Notes: generated by a model not told the origin, from the letters alone. DNA of 64,000 nt from Paraburkholderia phenazinium (GCF_900141745.1 NZ_FSRM01000002.1:868001-932000), one strand, 5' to 3'. Shown: positions 35,955 to 44,977, counted from the stretch's first letter. Numbers and translations are program-made.

Positions 35955-36965
35955 TCACGCCTTCAGATACCCCGCCTGCCTGAACCACTCGAGCGCATCG
36001 GCCAGACCCTCGCGGTAAGGTCGTGCGCGATAACCGAGTTCGCGTTCCGCCTTCGCGGACGTGAAGTACATCTTGTTCTTCGACATCTTCAGACCGTCGA
36101 CGGTCACAAACGGTTCTCGCTTCGTGATTTTCGCCACCGCTTCGGCGCCCATCGCCAGCGGATAGAGCGGCCATCGCGGCAGGCTGATGGTCGGGGCTTT
36201 GCGTCCAGTGAGCGCGGCGATATCGGCGAGCATCGCCTGCAGTGGCAGGTTCTCGCCGCCGAGGATATAGCGCTCGCCAATCTTGCCGCGTTCGAGCGCG
36301 AGAAAGTGGCCGGCCGCGACGTCGTCGACGTGCACGAGGTTCAAGCCGGTGTCCACGAAAGCCGGAATCTTGCCGAGCGCCGCCTCGACGATGATGCGCC
36401 CGGTCGGCGTGGGTTTCACGTCGCGCGGGCCGATGGGCGTCGAAGGATTGACGATCACTGCGGGCAGGCCGTCTTCGGCAATCATCCGCTCGACCGCGCG
36501 CTCTGCCAGCACCTTGCTGCGCTTGTACACACCGATCGCCTGCTCGGCCTTGAGCGGCGAAGTCTCGTCGGCCGACTGGCCGGAGCTCGTGACCTTCAGC
36601 GTCGCCACGCTGCTGGTGTAGACGACGCGCTCGACGCCTTCCTTCAGCGCCGCACGCATGGTCGCCTCGGTGCCTTCCAGATTCGAGCGTTCGATCTCGC
36701 CCGGGTCCGGCGCCCACAAACGGTAGTCAGCCGCGACATGTAGCAGATAGCGCACGCCGCGCAGCGCGGCGCGCATCGACGCTTCGTCGCGCATGTCGCC
36801 CACGACGATTTCGGCATCGAGCGCTTCGACATTGCGGCGCGGACTGGTGGCGCGCACCAGCACGCGCACCCTGAAACCTTTCTGTTGCGCAATGCGCGCC
36901 ACCGCCGAGCCGACAAAGCCGGAAGCGCCGGTGACGAGTACGAGATCGCGATTCTGATCCATCAT
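35955..36965 (-). CDS. hpnA: Hopanoid-associated NAD-dependent sugar epimerase HpnA
   Basis: An extended short-chain dehydrogenase of 336 residues. The nucleotide motif is VTGASGFVGS (11-20) and the active-site pair is the Tyr and Lys of YKRSKVLAE near 155. Family members act on nucleotide sugars; HpnA is consistently linked to hopanoid loci and may prepare or modify the sugar head group. The start at 36965 (MMDQNRDLVLVTG) is chosen because upstream in-frame residues are not family-like; AGGGA precedes it. It is divergent from acyP. Confidence 0.9.
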   Translation of the reverse strand: MMDQNRDLVLVTGASGFVGSAVARIAQQKGFRVRVLVRATSPRRNVEALDAEIVVGDMRDEASMRAALRGVRYLLHVAADYRLWAPDPGEIERSNLEGTEATMRAALKEGVERVVYTSSVATLKVTSSGQSADETSPLKAEQAIGVYKRSKVLAERAVERMIAEDGLPAVIVNPSTPIGPRDVKPTPTGRIIVEAALGKIPAFVDTGLNLVHVDDVAAGHFLALERGKIGERYILGGENLPLQAMLADIAALTGRKAPTISLPRWPLYPLAMGAEAVAKITKREPFVTVDGLKMSKNKMYFTSAKAERELGYRARPYREGLADALEWFRQAGYLKA

Positions 36966-37120
36966 TCTTTTGCAATTCCCTGCGTGGCGGTCGTCGGATT
37001 GTACGTGGCGCGTGCAGAGCGTGTCGCATTGCGCTGACTTCTTACGGGTGATGCCGTGCAAGCAATCTCGCCACGAGACGACTAGAATGCCCGCTTGAAA
37101 GTTTGCTTTGAGAGGACGGC

Positions 37121-37417
37121 ATGACAGGCCCGGATCTGGATTCGCGGATCGAAACGTATTACGTGCAGGTGCGCGGCGTCGTGCAGGGCGTGGGTTTTCG
37201 CCACGCGACGGTACGCCAGGCGCACGCGCTCGGTATCAAAGGATGGGTGGCGAATCTCGACGATGGCTCGGTCGAAGCCATCTTGCAGGGAACGGCCAAT
37301 CAGGTCGACCGGATGCTCTCGTGGTTGCGCCATGGGCCGCCGGCCGCCCGCGTGAGCGAAGTGGCCGGCGAAGAGCGGTCAACGGAAAAGCGCTACGAGC
37401 GCTTCGAACAGCACTAG
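37121..37417 (+). CDS. acyP: Acylphosphatase
   Basis: A small enzyme of 98 residues that hydrolyses acyl phosphates. The signature VRGVVQGVGFRHATVRQA (17-34) contains the catalytic Arg27, and Asn45 (GWVANLDDGSVE) is the second catalytic residue. Length and motifs are ordinary. A GAGAGGA ribosome-binding site precedes the ATG. Confidence 0.95.
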   Translation: MTGPDLDSRIETYYVQVRGVVQGVGFRHATVRQAHALGIKGWVANLDDGSVEAILQGTANQVDRMLSWLRHGPPAARVSEVAGEERSTEKRYERFEQH

Positions 37418-37461
37418 GCTGAGCGGTCGCGGTTAAGGGTGGTTACCAGGCCACCCGTTTC

Positions 37462-38430
37462 TTACCGTGCGACCAGCAGGCTCTCGGCAAATCCCCACTC
37501 CCGCTCGACCCACTGATGACTGCACGCGAAACCGGCATCGTCGGCGATCGCGTGGACTTCCTCAGCGCGGTACTTGTGGCTGCTTTCGGTCCAGATGGTC
37601 TCGCCTTCTTCCAGCGTCACCGTCAGTTGCGCGGCCCGCACATGCGCAGTGACGGCGCGCCGTGCGCGCAGATGCATTTCGATGCTGCGCGCGTCGGGAT
37701 TGAAACGCGCCACGTGCTCGAACGCATCGAGCGGGAAGTCGCCGCCCAGTTCGCGGTTGATCCGCGCGAGCAGGTTCAGGTTAAACGACGCAGTGACGCC
37801 AATCGGATCGTCGTAGGCCGCGACCAGCACGGGGATCGGCTTCTCGAGATCGGTGCCGAGCAGCAACGCGTCGCCGGGAGCCAGCATGCTGCGGATCGAA
37901 CGCAGGAAGCGTGTTGCCGCGAGGCGGCTGAAATTGCCGATCGTGCTGCCGAGAAACAGCACAAGCAGCCGTTCGCCCGAAGCGCGCTTCTTGCTCACTT
38001 CTGCGAGGCCCGCCAGATAGTCGCGCTCGTAACCGACGATCGAAATGCGTTCGATGTCGCCCAGTTCGCGCCGACATAATTGCAACGCAGCGCGCGAAAT
38101 TTCAATCGGGAAGTACGAGGTGGGGCGCTTTTTACACAGCGCTTCCAGAATTCGGCGCGTTTTGCGGCCGCTGCCGCTGCCCAGTTCGGCGACGGTGACG
38201 TCGTGCGGAAGCTGCTCGACGATCTCCGCTGCGTGCTTTGCTAGCAGTCGTTCCTCGGCGCGCGTCACGCCATATTCGGGCAGCACGGTGATCACTTCGA
38301 ACAGCGCGGAGCCGACTTCGTCGTACAGGTACTTGGACGGCAACTCCTTTTGCGGCGCGTGTGTGAGGCCGGCGCGGACTTCATTGGCGAACTCGGGCGA
38401 GACTTCATGCGATAGGGCTGGCTGAGTCAT
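37462..38430 (-). CDS. egtD: L-histidine N-alpha-methyltransferase EgtD
   Basis: A SAM-dependent methyltransferase of 322 residues that trimethylates histidine to hercynine, the first step of ergothioneine synthesis. Landmarks are YLYDEVGSALFEVITVLPEY near 35, the SAM loop VAELGSGSGRKTR near 80, YFPIEIS near 103 and LFLGSTIGNF near 150. The C-terminus has WTESSHKYRAEEV. The ATG at 38430 follows TGGAGC. The usual partner egtB (sulfoxide synthase) is not next to it or anywhere in the window. Confidence 0.93.
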   Translation of the reverse strand: MTQPALSHEVSPEFANEVRAGLTHAPQKELPSKYLYDEVGSALFEVITVLPEYGVTRAEERLLAKHAAEIVEQLPHDVTVAELGSGSGRKTRRILEALCKKRPTSYFPIEISRAALQLCRRELGDIERISIVGYERDYLAGLAEVSKKRASGERLLVLFLGSTIGNFSRLAATRFLRSIRSMLAPGDALLLGTDLEKPIPVLVAAYDDPIGVTASFNLNLLARINRELGGDFPLDAFEHVARFNPDARSIEMHLRARRAVTAHVRAAQLTVTLEEGETIWTESSHKYRAEEVHAIADDAGFACSHQWVEREWGFAESLLVAR

Positions 38431-38931
38431 GCTTGCTCCAGTTTTCACGTTCTTCTGACGATTATCTGTCTGGGTAGAGTGTTCACGGGCGCGACACGGG
38501 AGGCGTCGCACGCGTCAGGAAGGAGCGGACCGTGGGTCCGCATGGACGGCGATTTAGCCGGGCTAGCCGGGGTGATCAAGCAAGAAGCGCGCTTGCACGC
38601 TGTTACGCGGCGGCGCGCCGTGTCATTGGCGCAATGGTGGATCGGCCTACGCGTGAAGTTATGTTCTAGTCCATCGCAGGCCATCGCGCACGAACTAATT
38701 ATGCGCGGAGGCGCCTGGTTTTGCTGGCAACGCGTCTGGCGTCCAGGAGGCCGGCTCGTGGCACGGGAATCATCAAATTGAAATGAAGCTTGCGTATCGG
38801 CGTGATGCGCGGAGTTGCGGTGCGTGCCAGCGCAGTTCGCACGACGCCGCCGGGAATTCCGTCCGATGAATGCCCGCGAGGCGGGAAGATTGGCATCGCG
38901 ACGAAACTGGCATCGCGTTTGGGTGTCAGCG
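38431..38931. other. Gene-free stretch upstream of egtD
   Basis: About 500 bases with no credible gene on either strand. Open frames are present only because of the high G+C. The part near 38,640-38,710 is less G+C-rich. I see no repeat or RNA gene. Confidence 0.35.
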
Positions 38932-39471
38932 TCAATGATGCGCGGCGGCGCGGTCCGGGTTGATGCGGGTCGGGCCCACTTCGGCTTCGATTGCTTCGCG
39001 TAGCGCAGGACGCCAGCCGAATTCAAACAGCGCTTCAGCTAGCACGAACAGCGGGCCGATCAGCAGGCCGATGACATCGTCGACGAAGGCCGGCTTACGA
39101 TGCTCATACGCTATGTGACCGACGAACTGAAACACCCAGCCGACGACGAATAGTCCTATACCGCTGGCCAACCAGGTGAGCGTGGATTGCGCGGCGAGCC
39201 ATTGACCACAGATGAGGCAGAGTGCCGAGAAGATCGCCATCATCACGCCCAGCGGCACATCGAGCACGAGGTAGTAGAGCGTGCCCCCTACCAGCATCAC
39301 CCACGCGGGCGAGAGCTGCACTGGCAGCGCGGCAAAGACCCACGCGGGGCGGCTCGACAACACTGCGAGCGCCAGCACGATCATCGGAATGCCGATGAAA
39401 TGCGTGGCGATGTTGCGCCGGTCGCGGTGGTAGGCGGCGTACTGGGTCAGTTGTTGGGTCAGCGTTCTCAT
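38932..39471 (-). CDS. DUF962/Mpo1-like membrane protein
   Basis: A protein of 179 residues with about four hydrophobic segments. The start MRTLTQQLTQYAAYHRDRRNIATHFIGIP carries the family's His-containing motif (HRDRRNIATHFIGIP), and later FVGHIAYEHRKPAF holds further His residues. Relatives include yeast Mpo1, an iron-dependent dioxygenase acting on 2-hydroxy fatty acids; whether bacterial members do the same is inferred. The ATG at 39471 gives the canonical N-terminus. It is divergent from the Crp/Fnr regulator, 104 bases away. Confidence 0.88.
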   Translation of the reverse strand: MRTLTQQLTQYAAYHRDRRNIATHFIGIPMIVLALAVLSSRPAWVFAALPVQLSPAWVMLVGGTLYYLVLDVPLGVMMAIFSALCLICGQWLAAQSTLTWLASGIGLFVVGWVFQFVGHIAYEHRKPAFVDDVIGLLIGPLFVLAEALFEFGWRPALREAIEAEVGPTRINPDRAAAHH

Positions 39472-39575
39472 GGGTGCCGTTCCTGGATCAAAGCCATCAT
39501 AATCGCGCTCAAGCGGTTCTGAAACCTTCGGGTAGCCGACAATCTCCGCACTCCAGTCCAGCACGGTGCCAGCCT

Positions 39576-40292
39576 ATGAGTTCGCCTTCGCCCCTGAATG
39601 ATCCGCTTGCGACGCTCGAACGTAGCGCGTGGTTCCGTGCCGCGCCCGAAGCGTTGCGCACACAACTGGTTCAGCTAGGTCGCGTTGAGCGTCTGCAGAC
39701 AGGCGAGCGGCTCTTCAGACGCGGGGATCCTGACGACGGCCTCTACTGCGTGCTGGATGGCCTCATGCGTATCAGCGCAGCGAGCTTTGCCGGTAAAGAA
39801 GCACTGCTTGCGGTGATCGAACCGGTCAACTGGTTTGGCGAGATCGCGTTGTTCGACGGCCGCGAACGCACGCATGATGCATACGCCGAGCGCGAGTCCG
39901 TGCTGTTTCATTTGCCGCGTGCGGAACTGGCTGGGCTGCTCGAATGTGCGCCACAGTACTGGCATTGCTTCGGTCTGCTGTTGACGCAAAAGCTGCGCCT
40001 CGCGTTCGACGCGATTGAAGAAGCGGCGCTGTTGCCGGCGGCGCAGCGCATCGCGCGTCGCTTGCTGCTGATGGCGGGTGGCTACGGCGAACCGGGTGTT
40101 TTGCGGCGTGTGCTGAAGGTGCCGCAAGAAGATCTCGCGATGATGCTGGCGTTGTCCCGCCAAACCATCAACCAGATTCTTAAGCAGTTCGAAGCACAGG
40201 GTGCACTGCAACTGCGGTATGCTGAAATAGAAATCGTCGACGTCAAGATACTCGCGGCGCTCGCCGATCCTCATGCGAATCAACGTTCGTAG
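39576..40292 (+). CDS. Crp/Fnr-family transcription regulator
   Basis: A regulator of 238 residues with a cyclic-nucleotide-binding-like beta barrel (about 30-130; FRRGDPDDGLYCVLDGLMRIS, then INWFGEIALFDG-type text) and a C-terminal winged helix with recognition segment LALSRQTINQILKQFEAQGAL (about 190-210). No Fnr-type N-terminal cysteine cluster is present. Ligand and targets are unknown; the divergent DUF962 gene is a natural candidate. Confidence 0.9.
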   Translation: MSSPSPLNDPLATLERSAWFRAAPEALRTQLVQLGRVERLQTGERLFRRGDPDDGLYCVLDGLMRISAASFAGKEALLAVIEPVNWFGEIALFDGRERTHDAYAERESVLFHLPRAELAGLLECAPQYWHCFGLLLTQKLRLAFDAIEEAALLPAAQRIARRLLLMAGGYGEPGVLRRVLKVPQEDLAMMLALSRQTINQILKQFEAQGALQLRYAEIEIVDVKILAALADPHANQRS

Positions 40293-40330
40293 ATTCAATC
40301 ATGTGCGATCGCCCTACGTAAAAGCAAAAA

Positions 40331-40352
40331 AGGCGAGTCCGTAGACTCGCCT
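40331..40352 (-). terminator. Intrinsic terminator for the downstream minus-strand gene
   Basis: AGGCGAGTC pairs with GACTCGCCT around a 4-base loop. On the minus strand the stem is followed by TTTTTTGCTTTT, so it ends the transcript of the secreted Lys/Ala-rich protein; it may also limit the Crp/Fnr transcript. Confidence 0.82.
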
Positions 40353-40419
40353 CCCCAACGGCATATTCGGCTTCGACTATAAGACCCCGGCGGCCGGATT
40401 ATGTCGGCGACCGATCACC

Positions 40420-40815
40420 CTAGTTGGTTTTGGTAGCGTCGGTCTTTGCGCCGTCTGCCTTCACCGGCGCAGTGCTGGCCTCCTTGCTGCTATCCCCTGC
40501 GGCCTTTGTTTTTTCGGCGTTGGCAACCGAGGCGTGCTTCTTCTTGCTGACCTGATGCGCCTTGGTCTTTTGCGTGTGAGTGGGCGCGATCTTTTTGGCG
40601 TGAAGCTTTGCTTCGGTCTTTTCGGTGGAAGCGCTGTCTTGCTTCTTCGAGACGTCGGTCTTCGCTGCGTCCTTAGACGCCGCGCCGCCAGCTTTGAGAT
40701 TTGCCTGGCCAGCCGCTTGAGTTTGTTGATCGCCTGACATCGCCGGTGCAGCGGTTTGTGCAAACGCCGTCGAAACGAGCAGGGTGGAAGCGAGAGCAGC
40801 AAGAATCATCTTCAT
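40420..40815 (-). CDS. Small secreted Lys/Ala/Thr-rich protein
   Basis: A protein of 131 residues. The first 19 residues are a clear Sec signal peptide (MKMILAALASTLLVSTAFA, cleavage before Gln20). The mature part is low-complexity, strongly basic and Lys/Ala/Thr/Ser-rich, with repeats of the KTEAK/KKxAP type and no cysteine. It has a GGAG ribosome-binding site and its own terminator, so it is a real single-gene unit. Function is unknown; it could bind nucleic acid or anionic surfaces in the periplasm. Confidence 0.75.
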   Translation of the reverse strand: MKMILAALASTLLVSTAFAQTAAPAMSGDQQTQAAGQANLKAGGAASKDAAKTDVSKKQDSASTEKTEAKLHAKKIAPTHTQKTKAHQVSKKKHASVANAEKTKAAGDSSKEASTAPVKADGAKTDATKTN

Positions 40816-41096
40816 GGATCAACTCCGTGTGTCGCGGCTGAAAAGGTTCAGCGCTGCCGGTTTAACGCTAGCCGGATCACAGGAGTTGACGCTGCTCTGG
40901 TGACAAAACGTAACGACGGAAACAATCGCTTCTCACGGACAATGCGTAAGCGTCGAAGCTCACGCATATGAAGATTTAAGTTTTCCTTAAGAAATGCGAG
41001 AGGCGAGTGTGCGTGCGATGTGAAGCACGCTCGTGAACATGACGCCGGAGCGTGGCAACACTTGATTAGATATGCTGATCGGTACCGGCGTGTTGC

Positions 41097-42266
41097 TCAG
41101 AACTTCTCTATGGCGTCGCGGTAGACTCCCGCGATTTGCGGCGCGATCACCGAGTGGTCGAAGTGCTTGCGAGCGTAGCGGCGGCATGCGTCGTGACTTG
41201 GGGTGAGGCGTACGCCGAGTAGCGCATCGGCGATACCGCCGCCAAGCGCCATGTGGTCTCCGGACTGCACCACCAGATCGTCCGATAGTGGCGCCACGGC
41301 GTTCGCAGCGCCGCCTTCGGAGGTCACCAGAACCGGTGTGCCAGTCGCCAGCGATTCAATGGCCGTCAGCCCGCAGTCTCTCATGTTGACGGTCGGCACA
41401 ACCGTGAGGTCTGCCGCGCGGTAATACTCGGGCAAGACGTCATCCGATACGAAGCCGGCGAGCCGAACATGTTCCTCAAGACCGCGCGCGATGATGCGCC
41501 CGTAAAGCCGGTTTTGCTCGGGACCCATGCCAGCCATCACCAGAAGTACCTCGGGCACGCTCCTCTTGACGATAAAGATCGCGTCGACCAGCTCGTCGAG
41601 GCCGATGCCCGGGACCAACGGCCGCGCGCACAGCAGAATCGGCCGATCGTTCGGCAGACCGAGGCGCTTACGCGCCTGCCTTTTGGTGAAACGTAACGCA
41701 AAGCGCGAGGTGTCGACGCATCCTGGCACCACGCTAATCGCTTCTTCCGGCACCTGGTAGCGCCTGTGCAGGACGTCACTGGACTCCTGCGACAGCACGA
41801 TATGGCGAGTAGCGCCGCCGTACACCATGCGCTCGAGGCCGTAGCGTATCGGCCCTAACAACGCGGCCCCGCGTTCGGTCCTATGTTCGTCGACCCAGGA
41901 GCCGTGAAAATGCACGACACGCGGTATCTTGCCGAATTTGCCCAGGGTCGGCGCAGCCTGTGACGCAAAGTGCAACGCAACCACGTCAGGTTGACGCACC
42001 GGTTCAAGCGCGCCTTTAGGAGGGGCGCGGCGTAAAAGTTTGGCTAGGCTCGCCTGCGCGTTCGCGAAGGTCTGCACGATGGCGTTCGATGGCGCGGTTG
42101 AAACGGGCAGCGGTGGGAGCACCGGCGACTCAGCGCTCGGGTCGTGTACGTTGACGCCATGACTGGGCAGTGCTGCGGCCAGGGTCTGGAGCATCCGGTC
42201 GAGACCATCGGCCCTGGCCGACGGACGGTGCATGCCAATCTGCAGGGAATCAATCGGTTCGCTCAT
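41097..42266 (-). CDS. Glycosyltransferase family 4 (GT-B)
   Basis: A protein of 389 residues with the GT-B fold. The acceptor half includes IPRVVHFHGSWVDEHRTERG, and the donor half has PGIGLDELVDAI, a linker LLVMAGMGPEQNRLYGRI and the ExFGxxx-like MRDCGLTAIESLATGTPVLVT, where the usual EGFG is replaced by MRDCG. Start MSEPIDSL at 42266. No other polysaccharide genes are nearby, so the product (exopolysaccharide or lipid glycosylation) is open. Confidence 0.87.
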   Translation of the reverse strand: MSEPIDSLQIGMHRPSARADGLDRMLQTLAAALPSHGVNVHDPSAESPVLPPLPVSTAPSNAIVQTFANAQASLAKLLRRAPPKGALEPVRQPDVVALHFASQAAPTLGKFGKIPRVVHFHGSWVDEHRTERGAALLGPIRYGLERMVYGGATRHIVLSQESSDVLHRRYQVPEEAISVVPGCVDTSRFALRFTKRQARKRLGLPNDRPILLCARPLVPGIGLDELVDAIFIVKRSVPEVLLVMAGMGPEQNRLYGRIIARGLEEHVRLAGFVSDDVLPEYYRAADLTVVPTVNMRDCGLTAIESLATGTPVLVTSEGGAANAVAPLSDDLVVQSGDHMALGGGIADALLGVRLTPSHDACRRYARKHFDHSVIAPQIAGVYRDAIEKF

Positions 42267-42635
42267 GATGGCGCTCGCGCTAACGATTGCGCGACTGCAG
42301 CGCAAATGTTTTCCGGTACGAGACACGTACGCTTCTGGAACGAACGGACACCGGTGCCGCATTTCCGGCTACCCCGATTGCCTACCTGCCCGACGTCCAC
42401 GAGGAACTGCGGATCTTTCCAATTCATGACTGCCCCTGCGGCTTGTTTGGTGCGGCGCGCCCGGTTCAGGCAGCGCTAAGTCTTTGTGCGTGCACGGTAC
42501 GTCTGCAAATCGCGTATTTCTGTGTGCTAGCGCACCCAACGCCTGGCAGGAGGCTAAGGTTTTTACAAATTGTTACGATGTCGATCGTCTTGTCGGCGCT
42601 TTTGGCCTGACATGGCCGGTTTCGCCAGAAATCCG
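42267..42635. other. Gene-free stretch
   Basis: About 370 bases between the glycosyltransferase start and the small protein gene. The short plus-strand frames do not look coding. Part of it should contain the glycosyltransferase promoter; the segment near 42,500-42,590 is relatively A+T-rich. Confidence 0.35.
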
Positions 42636-42896
42636 TCAATTGAATGGATTGTCGGTGACGGCGGGTTTTGCGTCCGGTTCGTCCTTGATCCGCTCAGGTA
42701 AATGAGCTTGGGCCTGCAATGTTTCGACAACCCGATCCAGCGCCTGCTTCAAGGCAAGCGCAGCCTGCAGACCGCGTTGGTCTTTGGTCAACTCGAGCGT
42801 ACCGCTCAGCGTGACACGCGTCGTACCGTTGCTGACGGTCAGCGCGTCGCCCTCAATGTTGAGTACGTCGTTGTCGTTCGCGAATGCGTTAAACAC
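42636..42896 (-). CDS. Small unknown protein coupled to the secreted nuclease
   Basis: A protein of 86 residues from a GTG at 42896 with a strong AGGAGG ribosome-binding site. It overlaps the end of the nuclease gene by eight bases. Predicted content is a beta-rich half (VLNIEGDALTVSNGTTRVTLSGTLEL, read in parts) followed by a helix (ALALKQALDRVVETLQAQ) and an acidic tail. No signal peptide is seen, so it should be cytoplasmic. The coupling raises the possibility that it protects the cell from the nuclease, but I do not recognise a family. Confidence 0.65.
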   Translation of the reverse strand: MFNAFANDNDVLNIEGDALTVSNGTTRVTLSGTLELTKDQRGLQAALALKQALDRVVETLQAQAHLPERIKDEPDAKPAVTDNPFN

Positions 42897-43641
42897 CTTT
42901 GAGTCCTCCTGGCCGTTGATCCTTCAGTGACTCGGGAATGCCCGGAAAGCGGATCCCGCTCATCGTTTCGAGTTCGTGCACGGTTTTGATGTCGTAGCGA
43001 TTCGTCGAGATGTTGTCGACCACCACCGCGAATGCCATCTGCCTCGACGGCACATACACGACCTTGAACAACTGCGTCGGCACGAAGACTCTCGTGGGTC
43101 CGATGGTCTGCAATTGCTGGCCATTGAACATCGGGCCGGTCACGACATAGGTGTCGTCGTAGCGGAAGGCGATCCCGCGTACCGAGGTTTCGATGCGCGC
43201 CCACAAACGCTGATTGTTCTCGCGATTCTGCGGTACGACATTCGCCAACGTAAACGACTGTGCCATCGCCTGCGGATTCCAACGGTTCCCGGCGGGACTC
43301 ATGTGACCACGGTCATAGCCACTGTGCCTGTAATCGTCGAGGGTCGCGCCCTCACCATCCGGCAGACGTGCGTCCGCAAAAAACTTGTTGGTGCGCACCA
43401 TGTCCTGCGCGGCATCCATATGCGCACGGGTCAGATGTTCTGCAGACCAAAGCGGTCCATGCGTGATGCCCGAATGCAAGACCGCGAAGTCGGAGTAACA
43501 GAGCATGCGCGTCTTCGGTGCCATCCTCGCATTGGCCAGTACGGGCCATTGCGCGTTGGGCGTGAAGTCGGTGCAGGAGGAGGGTGCAGCAATCGCGTGA
43601 GCCGCGACGGCGAACAACAGAGAGGCAAACCACTTCTTCAT
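42889..43641 (-). CDS. Secreted DNA/RNA non-specific endonuclease (NUC1 family)
   Basis: A protein of 250 residues with a Sec signal peptide (1-19, cleavage near AAP). The catalytic DRGH motif (110-113, SGYDRGHMSPAGNR) contains His113, and the metal-binding Asn lies in VVPQNRENNQRLW (136-148). Such beta-beta-alpha metal enzymes cut DNA and RNA in the periplasm or outside the cell. The start at 43641 gives the signal peptide; the longer frame adds 25 Arg-rich residues. It is translationally coupled to the downstream small protein. Confidence 0.92.
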   Translation of the reverse strand: MKKWFASLLFAVAAHAIAAPSSCTDFTPNAQWPVLANARMAPKTRMLCYSDFAVLHSGITHGPLWSAEHLTRAHMDAAQDMVRTNKFFADARLPDGEGATLDDYRHSGYDRGHMSPAGNRWNPQAMAQSFTLANVVPQNRENNQRLWARIETSVRGIAFRYDDTYVVTGPMFNGQQLQTIGPTRVFVPTQLFKVVYVPSRQMAFAVVVDNISTNRYDIKTVHELETMSGIRFPGIPESLKDQRPGGLKGV

Positions 43642-43786
43642 GGGTGAGGTATAGGACGAACGAGGGGGCAAAAGTATAGCGTCGTGCGTGAGGTTCGCGC
43701 GAGCAAACCGACGCATCGACGCGTGGGATCAGAAGTGACGCGAAGCAACAGAAACAACAACCCGGCCGCTCAACCCAAACTCAGCC

Positions 43787-44146
43787 CTAGCTATCGAACA
43801 CCCTATGTTCCGCGCGCGTGGGCTGACGATCGACAGCTTGCAGACGCCAGTAACCATTAGTGGGCGCACGCGCCGGCACACACGTCCACGCGGCCGACCC
43901 CTGCGCCGAGCTGACGCGTTGCTTGCGGTCCACGTGCAGTCCGCGCAGCGTGCAAAGCGGTGCGTCGGTGCTGGGCGCGCAGAGTGTCGTGACGCCGTCG
44001 GCGTCGCGCAGTTCGCCCCAAGGGGGCAGATCGATCCCTTGATGCGCTTCTCTCGACCACCGGCGCTCATCGGTGTCGAGCCATAGCACAGCGTAATCGT
44101 GACTGACGGTGGGATCGGAACCGTTGATGAGAATGGTCAGGCGCAT
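43787..44146 (-). CDS. Uncharacterised small protein
   Basis: A protein of 119 residues starting MRLTILINGSDPTVSHDYAVLW and rich in Asp, Arg and Trp, with three cysteines. There is no signal peptide or membrane segment. Codon use fits the genome, but the start lacks a clear ribosome-binding site. I do not recognise it; a small beta-rich domain is likely. Confidence 0.5.
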   Translation of the reverse strand: MRLTILINGSDPTVSHDYAVLWLDTDERRWSREAHQGIDLPPWGELRDADGVTTLCAPSTDAPLCTLRGLHVDRKQRVSSAQGSAAWTCVPARAPTNGYWRLQAVDRQPTRAEHRVFDS

Positions 44147-44377
44147 GGCAGTTCCGTTTACAGAGTGCGAAGTATCGCCTTAACAGTCTAGACCGGACTT
44201 CGCGTTATGCAAGGCAAACGGCTATCGGCGGCATTGAAAAACACAATTGGGGAACGTCTTGTCCAGCTTCTAGATTTAAAGACACCGTGCAGTCATGCGC
44301 GTCTGCCCGGGAGGTGACCGGACGATCGCTCGTCCACCGTCGCGCACCCCACATTACAGGTTTGTATGGAGGCTCAG

Positions 44378-44800
44378 ATGTCGCAACTCAAGGGTTCGAA
44401 GACCGAGGAGAACTTGAAGGCAGCATTCGCCGGCGAATCGCAGGCGAACCGTCGTTATCTGTATTTCGCAGCAAAGGCCGACGTCGAAGGCCAGAATGAT
44501 GTCGCGGCGCTATTTCGCTCTACCGCCGAAGGCGAGACCGGTCATGCGCACGGGCACCTCGAATATCTCGAAGCGGTAGGCGACCCAGCCACGGGACTAC
44601 CGTTCGGCTCGTCGCGGCAAAATTTGCAAGCGGCCATTGCCGGTGAAACGCACGAATATACCGACATGTATCCGGGCATGGCGAAGTCGGCACGCGAAGA
44701 AGGCTTCGACGAAATCGCCAACTGGTTCGAAACGCTCGCAAAGGCCGAGCGCAGTCACGCGAACCGTTATTCGAAAGCGCTCGAAGCACTGGTTGACTGA
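44378..44800 (+). CDS. Rubrerythrin (diiron domain only)
   Basis: A ferritin-like diiron protein of 140 residues. Expected iron ligands are Glu20, Glu53 and His56 (EGETGH), Glu90 (IAGETHEY) with Glu93, and Glu124/His127 (AERSH). It lacks the C-terminal rubredoxin domain of classical rubrerythrin, so its electron donor must be another protein. Rubrerythrins reduce hydrogen peroxide. The ATG at 44378 has GGAGG at ideal spacing. A terminator follows, then the Fe-S protein and DUF3501 genes on the same strand. Confidence 0.93.
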   Translation: MSQLKGSKTEENLKAAFAGESQANRRYLYFAAKADVEGQNDVAALFRSTAEGETGHAHGHLEYLEAVGDPATGLPFGSSRQNLQAAIAGETHEYTDMYPGMAKSAREEGFDEIANWFETLAKAERSHANRYSKALEALVD

Positions 44801-44861
44801 TACGGCGCGCTACGACAGCCCGGCACGCATCGGCGCGAGCGCCGGCCCTGGTTAGACAGGC

Positions 44862-44897
44862 AACGAAAGCCTGCGGCACGGTCCGCAGGCTTTCGTT
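44862..44897 (+). terminator. Intrinsic terminator after rubrerythrin
   Basis: A 15-base perfect stem (AACGAAAGCCTGCGG paired with CCGCAGGCTTTCGTT) with a 6-base loop. Only CTT follows, so some read-through into the Fe-S protein gene is possible. Confidence 0.8.
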
Positions 44898-44977
44898 CTT
44901 ATGGGCGCGCCGCATGGTGCGGTGCACCGTCGGCTACCAAACATAAAAGCAAACCCGCATTCAAGGAGTTCGACTCC

